From Heterobilharzia americana (lineage: Eukaryota; Platyhelminthes; Trematoda; Strigeidida; Schistosomatidae), in contig OX104130.1 of assembly GCA_944470555.2 (NCBI GenBank), positions 46,161,491 to 46,225,490 on the forward strand: a stretch of 64,000 nucleotides of DNA, written 5' to 3'. This document shows positions 36,601-45,942 of the stretch, piece by piece. The stretch's first letter is position 1. Each line of letters opens with the position of its first letter. Below the pieces are notes generated by a model. It was given only the letters and a program-made list of their open reading frames with translations, ran no database searches and was not told the origin of the DNA. The translations under genes were made by a program, and so were the position numbers.

Positions 36601-39600
36601 TTTTTTATGAGTCATCATCTAAGTGATAGAATCCATTTCAGAAACAACAGCTGTGCCGTACTTAGTTGATTTCATGAAGGTTAGACACAATGTTCAAGCT
36701 TTAGAAGACGTCAAAGAGTGAATACATCTGCACCATTGTGATCGATTTTCAGCCGTTTCACCAAGAGTCCTCAGCCATTGATTCCTGTCATCTTATAGAC
36801 GCCAATCAGACAGTCTTCACTTCTCTACGCTGTTTACACCAACGATCGCAGACTGCATAGTCAGTCAATCAATCAATATCAACATAGGACCAGGCATTAC
36901 TGCGTAACGGTCCGAGTTGCCACAGCTCATATCAGTACATCAAGTAGAAAGGTAGTAAGGTGAAAGGTGAAGAGAATGCATAGTTTGGTGGCAAATCTCA
37001 GTTTGGTCACCGTAAGTCTTCTTCCAGGCTAATTCAACTTCGACTACCATTGGATGTAGAGGTAGGCTGTGGTCCGGCATGCGCAACATATCCCAGACAC
37101 TTCAGTGGCTGAGGGTTTATAGCCCCATCTACTGACTTGGCTTCCTTGCCTAATACCCTTTTCCTGAAATTGACATTGTCAACTTGGCGATTGCATCGTT
37201 CGCAGGCAATACTACAAAGACATCTATGTTCAAAGCCCAGAGATGATTCATGTTGGCAAATATTAAACAGGTCTTTTGTATCGGAGCTGAGATTCGGTCA
37301 GCCATTAGCTCGTTCGTGCTGATAAACTTTCCCAAGTAAGTTAACGCATTCCATCACTTCACTCCCTATCCTTAAACTGGAAGTAGTTGCAGAGCGGTTC
37401 TGGAGTGTCATCTTACTTTTGATAGATGCAGAAAGCATACCAAACATATTAATTTGCGTTGGAGGCGTTCAGAAGACTCCGTGTTTTGTCAGCGTCTTCA
37501 TCCAACAAGACAATTTGGTGTATGCACTCCAGGTTAAGCTGGTGCCCTCCCAGGATATAGGTCATTATGTAAAATCATGCGTACCTTGGTTTATGTCCAT
37601 TAGTACATCGTAGTGAATTTAAACAGGAGTGTTGATATTCAGAATTTTTAGCGGACATCACTGGTTTTCTCCTAAATTAGAGAAAAAATGTATTGGAAGG
37701 TTGATCATAATGCCTATCTGATCCTCATAGTATCGTAAACTTTGAGGTTACTGATATTTTAAGGTCCACCTGTTATTCCCTTGTTTAACAGTTGGTATAC
37801 CTAGTTATAGAATGCTTAATTTTTTACATTTAGTGTATAGTAGTATCTCTTTGACTTTTGGTTGTATTTGGTTGTATTATAGTGTAAATTGCTACACTAT
37901 GATGGGGGTCTGAGGGCGAAGTCGTACTGCTGCTAGCTGGATGGGGTGTGACAGCAGTAAGGTGTTTCCCTTGGATGACCAGCAGTGCCAAGCTGATGCT
38001 GCCTTCTCAGTGGAAGGGGGGGTTAGAAAAGGTCGGCCCCAAAAATAACACACTCCACCACGCCCCACGGTCTGCCGGGCCGGCGGTGTTGGTTCACTTG
38101 TCGTTTCCTTTCGCTCATCCGGCCCCAAAAATACAAAAATTCAAAATAATCATACTCAAAAGGCTGGGTGTGACAGGCCTCAAGCAGATGTCCGATGGGC
38201 TCTGCGGTCACACAAATCTCTTTCAGGTACCTTAAGAAGAAATAGCCTTCCACGGTGTGGGCAGCCGGGAAGTGTCAACCGCCCTCACAACTCTGTCAGC
38301 ACCCAAGTTTCTTCTGACTGCTATCCTCCTCCTCCATCATTACCTTCTAATCTTCCTTCACGTCTCTTAATTAATGATGCTGCATCATCTTCAATTTCTC
38401 CTACCTCTGCAGCCTTCGACAACGATCTGAGTCCACAGAACAGCGTCCCTGGTCTCCTTAAACCACGCTCCAAATTACATATTGGAGCCTTCAATGTCCG
38501 CACCCTCCGTCAAATTGGCCAACAGGCTTCGTTGGCAAAGACTCTAGCAACTCGAGGCATGGATGTGTGCTGTGTTTGTGAGACACGCATACAGGACCCA
38601 AGTGTGGTTATTCACCTGACCTCTCCTGACCAATCTGGTGAATCTGCAAAATTCACCCTTCGAGTTTCTGGAGATTCGATAGCTAGCTCTCGTGGTCTTG
38701 CAGGTGTAGGTATAGCATTAAGCACCAGGGCAGAAAACTCACTACTAGACTGGATCCCAGTTGATAGTCGCCTCTGCGCTATGAGGCTGAACGGCACAGT
38801 GAGAACTAAAAGGAATAGTGAGACTCGCCGTTGTCTCTTTGTAATCTCTGCTTACGCACCCACTGACTGTAGTTCGGATGAAGTGAAGGACGAGTTCTAC
38901 CATAAACTGTCTAACCTCCTCTCGAAAGCCAAACGTTCGGACGTAGTGGTTGTTGCAGGTGACCTCAACGCACAGGTGGGTAGACTGAGTGAGGCAGAAA
39001 GGCACTTAGGTGGCACTTTCGGAATCCCAGCTGAACGTACAGATAACGGTGATCGCCTATTACAACTATGCTCAGATAACCGCCTATTTTTAGCCAGCAC
39101 AAATTTCAGACATAAAGAAAGGCACTGTCTGACCTGGCGTCCACCGAGCTCGACTCAGCGATGGACACAGATAGACCACATTGCTATTAGTCATCGCTGG
39201 AGAGGATCGGTGGAAGACTGCCGCTCCTTCTGGAGTACGTGTTTGGACAGCGATCATGCGTTGGTCCGAGCACGTATATGCCTGCGTCTCAATGGACGTA
39301 GAAAAAATTTGGCAACAAAACCACTACGAGTTCTGCTGGACAACGAAAACACCAAAGCCGTGTTCAGTGAGAAGTTGGCTAGGCAGTTATCGGAACAAAA
39401 GACTGTCACTCATCCAGAAGAAGCTTGGTGCCATCTTCAGTCTACTGTAAAAGCAGCACTGGAGACTGTAGCCGACTCCAAGATAATGGCTAAAAAGAGC
39501 CAGTGGATATCAGCAGCTTCTTCCAAACTAATGGATGCACGTGAATGCATCCCTGCAGGCTCTGAGTACAATGAAGAGCGAGCGCAACTTAAAAATAAAC

Positions 39601-42336
39601 TGACGAAAAGTCTGCGCAACGATCGTGAACAGTGGTGGGCAGCAAAGGCTAAAGAGATGGAAAAGGCAGCGGCGATCGGTAACAGTAGACAGTTATTTAG
39701 ACTTATTAAGGAGACTGGGGGGAAATGGTCAACAACAGTTAGTGAGGTTATAGCGGAGAAGGACGGATCGGCGATTCACTCGCAGGGAAGGCGACTGGGA
39801 CGATGGGCAGAACACTTTGAGGAACAGTTTAACTGGCCTCCAGCCACCATTGCGCTGCCCGCTATCCAGTCGGACCCTGAATGGGACATAGAGACAGGTC
39901 CCCCAACACTAGAAGAAGTTGAGAAAGCGGTAGGTAGCCTGAAACGGGGAAGGGCAGCAGGACCAGACGGACTACCTGCTGAGGTATACAAGAATGGTGG
40001 TAGAGTTCTCTTAGTCAGGCTAACGGAAGTGTTAGCCAGTATATGGGAATCAAATACGATCCCCTCCGACTGGTCTAAGTCACTCATCATCCCAGTCTTC
40101 AAGAAAGGCGAGAAGTCCTCTTGTGATAACCACAGAGGAATCAGCCTGACAAACATAGTGTCTAAGATCCTAAGTTCTATAATTCTCCGATATTCTTATG
40201 GAGGTTTCCCTCTCGTCACCTAATTACAAAGACGTTGACCGGATCACAGGTGAATTTTCCTTAGATCTAGAATATGCAGATGACATAGTCCTGTTAGGTG
40301 AAGACGCTGACAAGATGCAGAGTCTCCTGAACACTTTGAGTGGGAATTTGAGAATGTTTGGGATGCGATTTTCACCACCCAAATGCAAATTTTTGCTCCA
40401 GGACTGGTCTTCAGCGGTACCGCGGTTAACAATAGAGAGTGAAGTGGTTGAGTGTGTTGACCACTTCACTTACCTGGGAAGTAGGATCAACTCCGGTGGG
40501 TCAGTTGCCGATGAGATTTCTGCACGGATACAAAAGGCTCGATTGGCTTTTGCCAGTTTGCGCCACCTATGGCGCCGCCGTGATATTCGTTTGTCTATTA
40601 AGGGTGGCGTGTACTGCACAGCAGTCCGCTCTGTTCTACTGTATGGCTGTGAAACATGGCCATTGAAAGTGGAAGACATGAGAAGGTTACAGGTATTTGA
40701 CCACCGTTGCCTTCGTAGTATAGGACGTATTCCGTGGTGTCACCATGTGAGTAATGCAGAAGTTAGGTGTAGAGTTTTAGGGAGAAGAGGTAAGTCAGTC
40801 GACGAGGTTGTGAACCTTCATCGACTGAGATGGTTGGGACACGTACTACGTATGCCTAGTCACCGATTGCCTCGTCACACAATGTTGGCTGAGGTGGGTT
40901 CAGGCTGGAAAAAGGCCCGAGGTGGCCAGACTAAAACATGGCACCAATGTATGAAGTCTCTGACTGTTGGTTTAAGCCATGTAGGACGATGCAGACTAGG
41001 TGGTTGGGGTCCACGGGACAAGAGGAACCAGTGGTTGGAGACCCTAGGTGATATGGCTCAGAACCGAAGTCAGTGGCGCAGATGTATACACACATTATCC
41101 TCATCTTAACGAGGCTATACCGAATCTCACTATTTTGTCACTCCTCTTTCCTTTCTTCTCATGCTTTATATTTCTTTTGACTGCATTCACTTATCTTCAT
41201 CTTTCACCTCACTACCTTTTTACTTGATGTGCTGATATGAGGTGTGGCAACTCGGACCGTTACGCAGTAATGCCTGGTCCTATGTTGATAATGATGATGA
41301 TGATGATGATGGTTGTATTTCATGCTGAGACGATACATTTCCCAAGATTATTTTCGTTGGTAAAGGTCACTTCTGCTGATGGTGGTATAGAAATTGGTCA
41401 GATCACCAAAAAGTGGACAAATATTATCCAAGAATTGTATACTGATGCAGATAATTTCGGCGTTTCATTTCCAATGGACTTGGATGTCAGAATGAAAGCT
41501 GTTGTTCTTGCTGCTGTTTTCTTAATTGTAAGTTTCAGTAACATTGTTGAGTATGTTTTAGAATTGGTTTTGGTTAATAACCATGTATTGGTTATGTATA
41601 TTGTCAACCGCAGTACTCATAATTTCAGTAAAGTTTGCATATTTTGGTTTAGAAATTTCATGAGGTAAGGACATGGTCAAATAAAAACAAAACGCTTTTA
41701 AATCAGTACATGGATTGGAAACTGAAAATGCTATTACAAGAATAGATTCTCGTTCTCATGACGACAAATGTACAGCAACTTCTTTATTGTTTATATGTAT
41801 AGGGAGAGAGAGAGATTACTATATCTTCTGGTAGTATTTATATTTTACAGTTAGGTATCATGGTGATTTGAAACTGAAATATTTTCAGATGAAAGTGTGC
41901 AATGTATTTTGTTAGCTAGATATTTTGTTTTATGCCACAGTAAATAATTGGAACCTTATTAACAACGATCATTTTCTGCAAATTAAAGTAGTATAGAAAT
42001 GCAAATTTAGTCTTGTTAGGTTTAGCTTACTCTACTGCCACTGTTAGTGTCCAAACTACTATCCAGTTGCGTACATTAAAATAAGCATAGTTTGTAAGTC
42101 GTTTGACACACGCAATAGCTGTGCTAAGAACATCTCAGAAAAACTATTTTTTATAATTCGGTATCATTCCAGCAGTCTAACTGTTCAGATTCTTACGTAC
42201 TGGTATTCCAGGCAACCTTTTGTCATCTAAAGTGTATATATGGATTTCACTTTGCATAACTGATTACTTTAATTAACTTTTTTTTCCAATTATGTAGGAT
42301 TTTATGTATTTCGAAAATTCGCCAAGACACCAATAA
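23842..42336 (+). CDS. phospholipid scramblase (PLSCR family), six exons, 5' end missing
   Basis: Scramblases are Ca2+-responsive, palmitoylated membrane proteins. Joining 23842-23946, 28581-28658, 30857-30986, 34603-34795, 41366-41527 and 42298-42336 gives about 234 residues in one frame with GT/AG introns throughout. In order it shows [18 protein letters not shown], the FETQNRY block, [13 protein letters not shown], a Cys-rich palmitoylation stretch ([13 protein letters not shown], split by an intron), [11 protein letters not shown], the Ca-binding-like [19 protein letters not shown], a C-terminal hydrophobic helix, and DFMYFE just before the stop. All are family landmarks in the right order. 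The usual Pro-rich N-terminal part is not seen. Introns are 4.6, 2.2, 3.6, 6.6 and 0.8 kb and hold many transposon copies. Confidence 0.93.
24556..24607. repeat. (AT)26 microsatellite
   Basis: Perfect dinucleotide repeat in the first intron. The partner in the other duplicated block has 25 units. Confidence 0.95.
25368..25960 (+). mobile_element. RTE family A 5'UTR-only fragment
   Basis: This is a well-preserved family A 5' region that stops abruptly at GTTTCTTC, before the endonuclease. The nine bases AACTCAGTA occur on both sides (25359-25367 and 25961-25969), as expected for a target-site duplication, although part of the left copy could belong to the element. It is much closer to the 37879 copy than the old RTE copies on either side of it, so it arrived later. 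Confidence 0.75.
26190..27332 (+). mobile_element. old RTE family A copy, interrupted by a PLE (upstream copy)
   Basis: Degenerate sequence runs from the endonuclease end ([13 protein letters not shown] near 26355) through the linker ([20 protein letters not shown] near 26710) and the RT start ([24 protein letters not shown] near 27212-27285) to the GFRP-like block, where it is cut by the PLE at 27333. In this copy the remainder of the RTE is missing; in the downstream block it resumes at 50296. Confidence 0.8.
27333..28188 (-). mobile_element. Penelope-like element remnant, truncated at the duplication limit
   Basis: Read on the minus strand from 28188, it shows the end of the PLE RT ([11 protein letters not shown], then [13 protein letters not shown]), a linker, and a decayed GIY-YIG domain (GQVCRS, then [14 protein letters not shown] near 27700, then [20 protein letters not shown] near 27590). 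The 3' untranslated region is clearly homologous to 7510-7626 of the small PLE. Stops and frameshifts are present. The 5' side ends at the block limit. Confidence 0.85.
28340..28405 (+). mobile_element. tRNA-like SINE head
   Basis: TGGCCTAGAC (28351-28360) and GGCTTGAACCCCGG (28387-28400) have the content and spacing of pol III A and B boxes of a tRNA-derived SINE. The body after the head is not recognised. Confidence 0.5.
28581..28658 (+). CDS. scramblase exon 2 of those found (FETQNRY exon)
   Basis: The acceptor is CTGTTTACAG at 28571-28580 and the donor is GTGAGT from 28659. The 78-base exon joins in frame to exon 1 (codon split A+CG) and reads [20 protein letters not shown] then YRCFE. 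It matches the GFETNNKY...GQ.VY block of scramblases. Confidence 0.92.
29022..29250. repeat. 229-bp imperfect palindrome (fold-back element)
   Basis: The outer ends GGTAGC and GCTACC begin arms of about 90 bases (29022-29110 and 29163-29250) that are reverse complements with scattered mismatches, around a centre of about 50 bases. Both arms contain GTTTCGTCCTAGTG or its complement, and the right arm (about 29156-29185) resembles the hammerhead core region of the S-alpha SINEs with a damaged CTGANGA box. No clear target-site duplication was seen. It lies in the intron after the FETQNRY exon. Confidence 0.8.
30857..30986 (+). CDS. scramblase exon 3 of those found (CGSSRPF exon)
   Basis: The acceptor is GTCCTACAG ending at 30856 and the donor is GTAAGT from 30987. 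It reads [20 protein letters not shown] and ends in [12 protein letters not shown] plus two bases of a Ser codon. It carries the first half of the Cys-rich acylation site. The phases on both sides fit the neighbouring exons. Confidence 0.93.
31780..33950 (-). mobile_element. RTE family A-related copy, minus strand, decayed
   Basis: On the minus strand the order is the endonuclease end (near 33900), linker [27 protein letters not shown] (33620-33540), RT start with [20 protein letters not shown] (33065-33000), RT core remnants (32900-32700), C-terminal LG-rich block, and GGQAETWHQ...SLIVG near 31990-31940. Its 3' end differs from typical family A copies and matches the fragment at 36690-36862, so the two may form a subfamily. 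Confidence 0.8.
34603..34795 (+). CDS. scramblase exon 4 of those found (CCDCC and GPPYCLC exon)
   Basis: The acceptor is TTTCTTTTAG ending at 34602 and the donor is GTATCT from 34796. It completes the split Ser codon, then reads [37 protein letters not shown] and [19 protein letters not shown], ending on a full codon. It matches the central scramblase barrel strands. Confidence 0.93.
35690..35850 (-). mobile_element. hammerhead-containing SINE (S-alpha-like), decayed
   Basis: The complement of 35716-35741 reads CTTATGAGTCCCAACAAGCACAAAAC, split here as CTTATGAG, a stem-loop, and CAAAAC. This is a damaged version of the CTGANGAG...CGAAAC hammerhead core found in Schistosoma SINEs. It shares flanking text with the copies at 57620 and 58290. 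The tRNA-like head is no longer clear. Confidence 0.6.
36690..36862 (-). mobile_element. RTE family A-related 3' fragment
   Basis: Nearly the same as 31786-31960 (CAAGCTTTAGAAGACGTCAA start, then the C-terminal coding region inverted). It is cut at 36862 and followed directly by the next RTE fragment. Confidence 0.75.
36872..37600 (-). mobile_element. RTE family A 3' fragment, minus strand
   Basis: It starts with the element tail in inverted form (a TCAA repeat at 36872-36885, then CATAGGACCAGGCATTACTG). It continues through the 3' untranslated region and C-terminal coding blocks (RMPDHS-like near 37075, MNHLWALNI near 37240-37215, [16 protein letters not shown] near 37320-37285) to the motif C side near 37560. 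Decayed. Confidence 0.8.
37870..37878. repeat. left target-site duplication of the 3.4-kb RTE insertion
   Basis: GGTTGTATT here is repeated at 41311-41319 just after the element tail. The same nine bases also occur one unit to the left (37860-37868), so the exact limit is uncertain. Confidence 0.7.
38340..40223 (+). CDS. RTE endonuclease and RT N-terminal part (family A)
   Basis: The frame is open from at least 38340; a conventional start is not obvious. It shows GAFNVRTLR (38484-38510), the first strand of the APE-type endonuclease; CETRIQDPS (38576-38602); ISAYAPTD (38844-38867); [12 protein letters not shown] (38946-38981); and [12 protein letters not shown]...SDHALVRA (39174-39274) with the catalytic His. 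A linker and the RT start follow: [12 protein letters not shown] (39957-39992), [20 protein letters not shown] (40089-40148) and NIVSKIL. At 40190 the frame jumps directly into sequence that in the 1925 copy lies 367 bases further on, and it stops soon after. RT motifs A and B are lost. Confidence 0.9.
   Translation, partial: LPSNLPSRLLINDAASSSISPTSAAFDNDLSPQNSVPGLLKPRSKLHIGAFNVRTLRQIGQQASLAKTLATRGMDVCCVCETRIQDPSVVIHLTSPDQSGESAKFTLRVSGDSIASSRGLAGVGIALSTRAENSLLDWIPVDSRLCAMRLNGTVRTKRNSETRRCLFVISAYAPTDCSSDEVKDEFYHKLSNLLSKAKRSDVVVVAGDLNAQVGRLSEAERHLGGTFGIPAERTDNGDRLLQLCSDNRLFLASTNFRHKERHCLTWRPPSSTQRWTQIDHIAISHRWRGSVEDCRSFWSTCLDSDHALVRARICLRLNGRRKNLATKPLRVLLDNENTKAVFSEKLARQLSEQKTVTHPEEAWCHLQSTVKAALETVADSKIMAKKSQWISAASSKLMDARECIPAGSEYNEERAQLKNKLTKSLRNDREQWWAAKAKEMEKAAAIGNSRQLFRLIKETGGKWSTTVSEVIAEKDGSAIHSQGRRLGRWAEHFEEQFNWPPATIALPAIQSDPEWDIETGPPTLEEVEKAVGSLKRGRAAGPDGLPAEVYKNGGRVLLVRLTEVLASIWESNTIPSDWSKSLIIPVFKKGEKSSCDNHRGISLTNIVSKILSSIILRYSYGGFPLVT
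40198..41109 (+). CDS. RTE reverse transcriptase C-terminal part (family A)
   Basis: This is a continuation of the element protein in a different frame after the internal deletion. It starts at [13 protein letters not shown], then motif [17 protein letters not shown] (40273-40320), YLGSRI (about 40471), [20 protein letters not shown] (40536-40595), [14 protein letters not shown] (40636-40677), [20 protein letters not shown] (40821-40880), [14 protein letters not shown] (40920-40961) and a stop at 41107. There are no other breaks. The product alone would lack most of the polymerase active site. Confidence 0.9.
   Translation: MEVSLSSPNYKDVDRITGEFSLDLEYADDIVLLGEDADKMQSLLNTLSGNLRMFGMRFSPPKCKFLLQDWSSAVPRLTIESEVVECVDHFTYLGSRINSGGSVADEISARIQKARLAFASLRHLWRRRDIRLSIKGGVYCTAVRSVLLYGCETWPLKVEDMRRLQVFDHRCLRSIGRIPWCHHVSNAEVRCRVLGRRGKSVDEVVNLHRLRWLGHVLRMPSHRLPRHTMLAEVGSGWKKARGGQTKTWHQCMKSLTVGLSHVGRCRLGGWGPRDKRNQWLETLGDMAQNRSQWRRCIHTLSSS
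41366..41527 (+). CDS. scramblase exon 5 of those found (Ca-binding loop and membrane helix)
   Basis: The donor is GTAAGT from 41528. The acceptor is taken as TAAAG ending at 41365, which keeps frame and fits the family alignment, although the pyrimidine tract before it is weak. It reads [37 protein letters not shown] and [10 protein letters not shown], giving the acidic Ca-binding segment and the start of the membrane helix. A 3.4-kb RTE insertion ends at 41310, about 55 bases upstream of the acceptor. Confidence 0.92.
41528..42297. other. last scramblase intron
   Basis: AT-rich, with a short GA run at 41811-41823. No element recognised. Confidence 0.6.
42298..42336 (+). CDS. scramblase last exon
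   Basis: The acceptor is a T-rich tract ending TATGTAG at 42297. The exon reads [12 protein letters not shown] and stop, matching the short tail that follows the membrane helix in scramblases. An AATAAA overlaps the stop codon at 42332-42337, but a polyadenylation signal this close is doubtful. Confidence 0.88.
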   Translation, partial: DFMYFENSPRHQ

Positions 42337-43344
42337 AATGCCAAGAAATCGGGAACTGTTTATTTTATGTCATACAGATTTGTATTTCAGTTTCTTTTTT
42401 ATCAACCTCTATCTGCTTATACGTGAAAAGTATTTAGGGGAAGTTTTTTTTTAGCGTATCTCTTGTCTGTAAAACACCCAGTGCATCATATTTTTTTGTT
42501 TCAGCAATACATATCTGGCTTACTTTTTAAATTTTTTGTTATGCCTTCTGTTTTGAAGCTATTTTTTGATATTTATTTTCCTGTTAATTGTACTCAGAAT
42601 CCTTCAATCCCTAATTCACTTTTCTGTGCATATGCAATTTCTACCATATCTCTATTAAATCAGAGCAACAACGTCATATAATTTTGTTCATATACCGTTT
42701 TTTATAATTTGAACGAAATATCTGCAAAATCGGCAGGACTGCATGTTTCTTTCACTTGGACATTTAGATATTTGACTCTGTCGATTGTAAATCCCGTTTC
42801 AGAAATACGAATTGTTTGTTTTTTTGATCTCGTAACATTTATTAAGCTAACCGTGTCTCATTTTATATTTTAGTCTTAACCATTATCATTGTTTATCATC
42901 AGAAAATGTATGGAATGATTGATTTACGTTGGTGAATGGGTTTTTCTTCTGTACTTGTTGATTAACATATCGTTACCATTAACTTTTGTACTACTCCTTT
43001 TTCATCAACTCTCCTTGCAAACTATTTCTACAGCGAAAAAAACAAATAAATAGAAACACAGTTTCTAATATGTATATGTGATACAACGCATAGGTTCGAT
43101 TTATTTGTTTACTCTTCTGTGATAAATTGACTTAGGTCCTAGCGGTATATATCTTTTTCTTTTCATGATATGCAGAATCAACGAAGTTTCGAAAAATATG
43201 TCATTTTGAATATGTTTAAATTCTGTGTTGCTATTCATTGTGATAATTGAGAAATGTTAAACCTTACAAATTCTGTTTAATCCGAATGATAAGTGTAGAA
43301 GAGTGAATAAATATCTTTTGCTTGACGGTTTTTTGAATAAACAT
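42337..43344. other. sequence 3' of the scramblase gene
   Basis: AT-rich, with no recognisable gene. It should contain the scramblase 3' untranslated region; candidate AATAAA-type signals occur near 43046 and 43305. Confidence 0.5.
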
Positions 43345-45416
43345 GACTTTAGCATATGCTGGTGGGAACATTTGCTCTTCCAGGTCCTTCCATGCCAGAA
43401 AGGTTTGTTTGGTTGACCAGTCACTGTTATAGAGTGAATAGATGCACTATTATAAGTATACGAGGTCGAAGTCGTATTTTTAGATAGATGATGGGATGTG
43501 ACAGTAGCGAAGTGTTTTCCACAGATAACCTGTAGTTCATGCTGATGCTGCCTCTTCTATGAGAAGCGGGGTTCAAAAACGATCTCAAAAAATATTCCGT
43601 CCTACCTAGTGGCATTCCAGTGACGTCTAAACCTGAAACGTTCAAAACGTCTGTATATGTGGTCAGCCTCAGGTAGACGTTTTTCAGGTATTTCATGGAT
43701 AAGTCTTCCACAGTGTGGGCAGTTGCGAGGTGTCAGTTGTCCTCACAACCTTGAGATCATGACCAGCCTTTCATAAATTTACCTTCTAATCTTTATCTTT
43801 CTTTATTTCTCTCAGTCAACATTCCTACGTCATCTTTAGCTTGTTTCAACTCTACAGCCGTTGCTAACGACTCGAGTTCACGAAATAGCGTCCCCGGTCT
43901 CCTGAAAGGGTGCTCCAAAAAACATACTGGAGCTTTCAATATCCATACCTTCCATCGAATCGGACAACAAGCTTCTCGAACGAAAACCGGCGGAATACGT
44001 CATGAACGTATGATGTGTCTGTTAGACACGCATGTGTACAGGGTATTGGAGTTACTGGAGATTTGATGGCTAGTTGTGGTAGTCTTGCAGGTGTAGGTAG
44101 GTATAGGCTTGAGTCTTAAAGCAGAAAGTGTACTGGTGTACTGGATCCTAGTTGATAGTTGTCTGTACTATGTTTGACTGGATAGTGGATCGAGGATTAA
44201 GAGAAGTGGAATGGTGAAATTCGCCGTTGTCTTTCTGTAATGCCAACTTACGCACCCAGTAAGTGCAGTTCAGGTGAAGTGAAGGATGAGTCCTACTGAA
44301 ATCTGTGAAGCCTTCTACTGTAAATGAATCTCTCAAAAGTGGTTGTTACAGTAGGGAGTCTCAATGCAGAAGTGGGTAGGGTAAGTTAACCAGAAGGGCA
44401 TTCAGGTTGTATTTTTTTTGACTCGTAGCCGAACGACCAGATGAGGTTGGTCTCCTACTTCAACTGTTGTTGGAGAACCATGATTGGATTTTTGACCAAC
44501 TGAAACTTCAGACATAAAGAGAGATATTGTCTGACATGGCAACCACTAACCTGAATGCAACGACCGCTTCAGTTACTTGAGGAGTTAAATTAGCCCAAAC
44601 TAGTTAACGAAATCTCAGCTTAGATACAGAAGGTGTGTTCAGCATTTCCCGACTTGCGTCATCTGTGGGGCCAAATGGCGAGATATCCGTCTGGACTGCA
44701 GTTCGTCCTGTCCCGTTGTACGGCTGAGTGAAAGTGATAGATGTGAATCGGTTGCATGGTTTTGATCACATGTGTCTTTACAACATTGTTCGCATTTGGT
44801 GGAATCACCGTGTGAGCAGTGCTGAGGTCGGATAAAGTGTACTAGGTGAGGCAGACAAGTCGATTGATGAGGTTGTGAACCTTTGTCAACTGAGATTGCT
44901 TAGACATGTACTGAGCATGCCGAGCCGCTGCTTATCTCGATTGGTTTGAAGGGGATTCAGAGTGACCAGAACAAGACGTAGCACCAATGGGTGAAATCTC
45001 TTACTATCGGCCTTATCCGTGTAAGGAGAGGTTAACTACCTGTTTGCGGTTCTCAAGACGAAAAGGAATCAGTGGTTGAGGTTATGTGGCTGAAAATCGG
45101 TCTCAATGGTGCAAATGCAATCATCATCTAAAGCTTGGATATTCGCATTAACCTTTATCTTCAAATTGTTTATTCTCTCACAACTTTGTCCACTTTGATA
45201 TCACTCTTTTTCTATCCACCTGTTCTTTATGTAGTACTGTGAAGTGTGACAACTTGGGGCGATGCACTTGTGTGTGAGGTTCTTTGTTGATTTTTCAGTC
45301 AGTCACCTATTTTGGCTAATTCCCTCACCTTTCGTTTCGGTGCATTCTCACTTGATGTGCTAAAATATGTGGTAGCCTGGACCATTACGCAGTAATGATA
45401 AATCCCGTGTTAATAT
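43345..45416 (+). mobile_element. RTE family A copy, chimeric (5' part differs from upstream copy)
   Basis: 43345-43736 is a family A 5' untranslated region distinct from 21228-21740. From 43737 on it is the same decayed element as 21741-23420. The switch falls at the matching position of the two elements (the GGGCAGTTGC.AGGTGTCA.TTGTCCTCAC stretch), as expected from recombination between two element copies. Confidence 0.85.
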
Positions 45417-45837
45417 GACTGATGCATGACATAGTCTTTCCGCAAATTTTCGTGATGCTTGTTAGTCATCACTAAAATTTCTGTATTTGGACTATCAGCG
45501 TACAGAGTATCACCATCGTGCATCCGTTTGAGTTGTCACATCTCGCAGTCGGACCAAAAGAGAAAGTCAAGAGATTTATAGGATATTGAAGTTAGCAAGG
45601 ATGTAAATGAATGAAGAAATAAATGACTAGTAGAGTAATGGAAAAGTTCAGTAAGTTGGCCCGTTCCTTCTTCATTTTCGTTACGTATTTTCGTCAAATA
45701 CTTGATGGGTTGTTATTACTGATTAACTGACCTGTAAACTGTTGTATCCCTTTCGCAAAATTGAAAAAGTCAACACTAATAACTACCTATTGAACTTTGT
45801 AGATAGTGCTAGCAGTTGGACACTTACTTAGTTCCAG

Positions 45838-45942
45838 CCATGTGGATGCAGAGACCAGCTATAGTCAACTGTCCTCCTGGCCTTGAGTATCTAACTCAAG
45901 TCGATCAATTACTGGTTAAACAGTCCAAGGAGATTTTGGAAA
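45838..45942 (+). pseudogene. duplicate of the CPPGLEYL scramblase exon
   Basis: This is a base-for-base copy of 23842-23946, including both splice sites, carried by the downstream duplicated block. It lies 3.5 kb beyond the scramblase stop codon. No further scramblase exon was found between here and the window end, so it is either an orphan exon or the first recognisable exon of a second tandem scramblase gene whose remaining exons lie beyond 64 kb. Confidence 0.85.

Larger units (their letters stand above)
37879..41310 (+). mobile_element. RTE-clade retrotransposon, family A, 5'-truncated, youngest copy here
   Basis: It begins within the 5' untranslated region and ends in a GAT-repeat tail (41289-41310). 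Long open frames and clear nine-base flanking repeats indicate a recent insertion. It carries one internal deletion of about 367 bases in the RT (see the coding entries). It sits in the fourth intron of the scramblase gene, ending about 55 bases before exon 5. Confidence 0.92.

Noticed and set aside
41286..41311. GAT repeat as an independent microsatellite
   Set aside because: It directly follows the RTE 3' end and is bounded by the target-site duplication, so it is the element tail.
42332..42337. AATAAA as the scramblase polyadenylation signal
   Set aside because: It overlaps the stop codon; cleavage would leave almost no 3' untranslated region, and other signals lie downstream.
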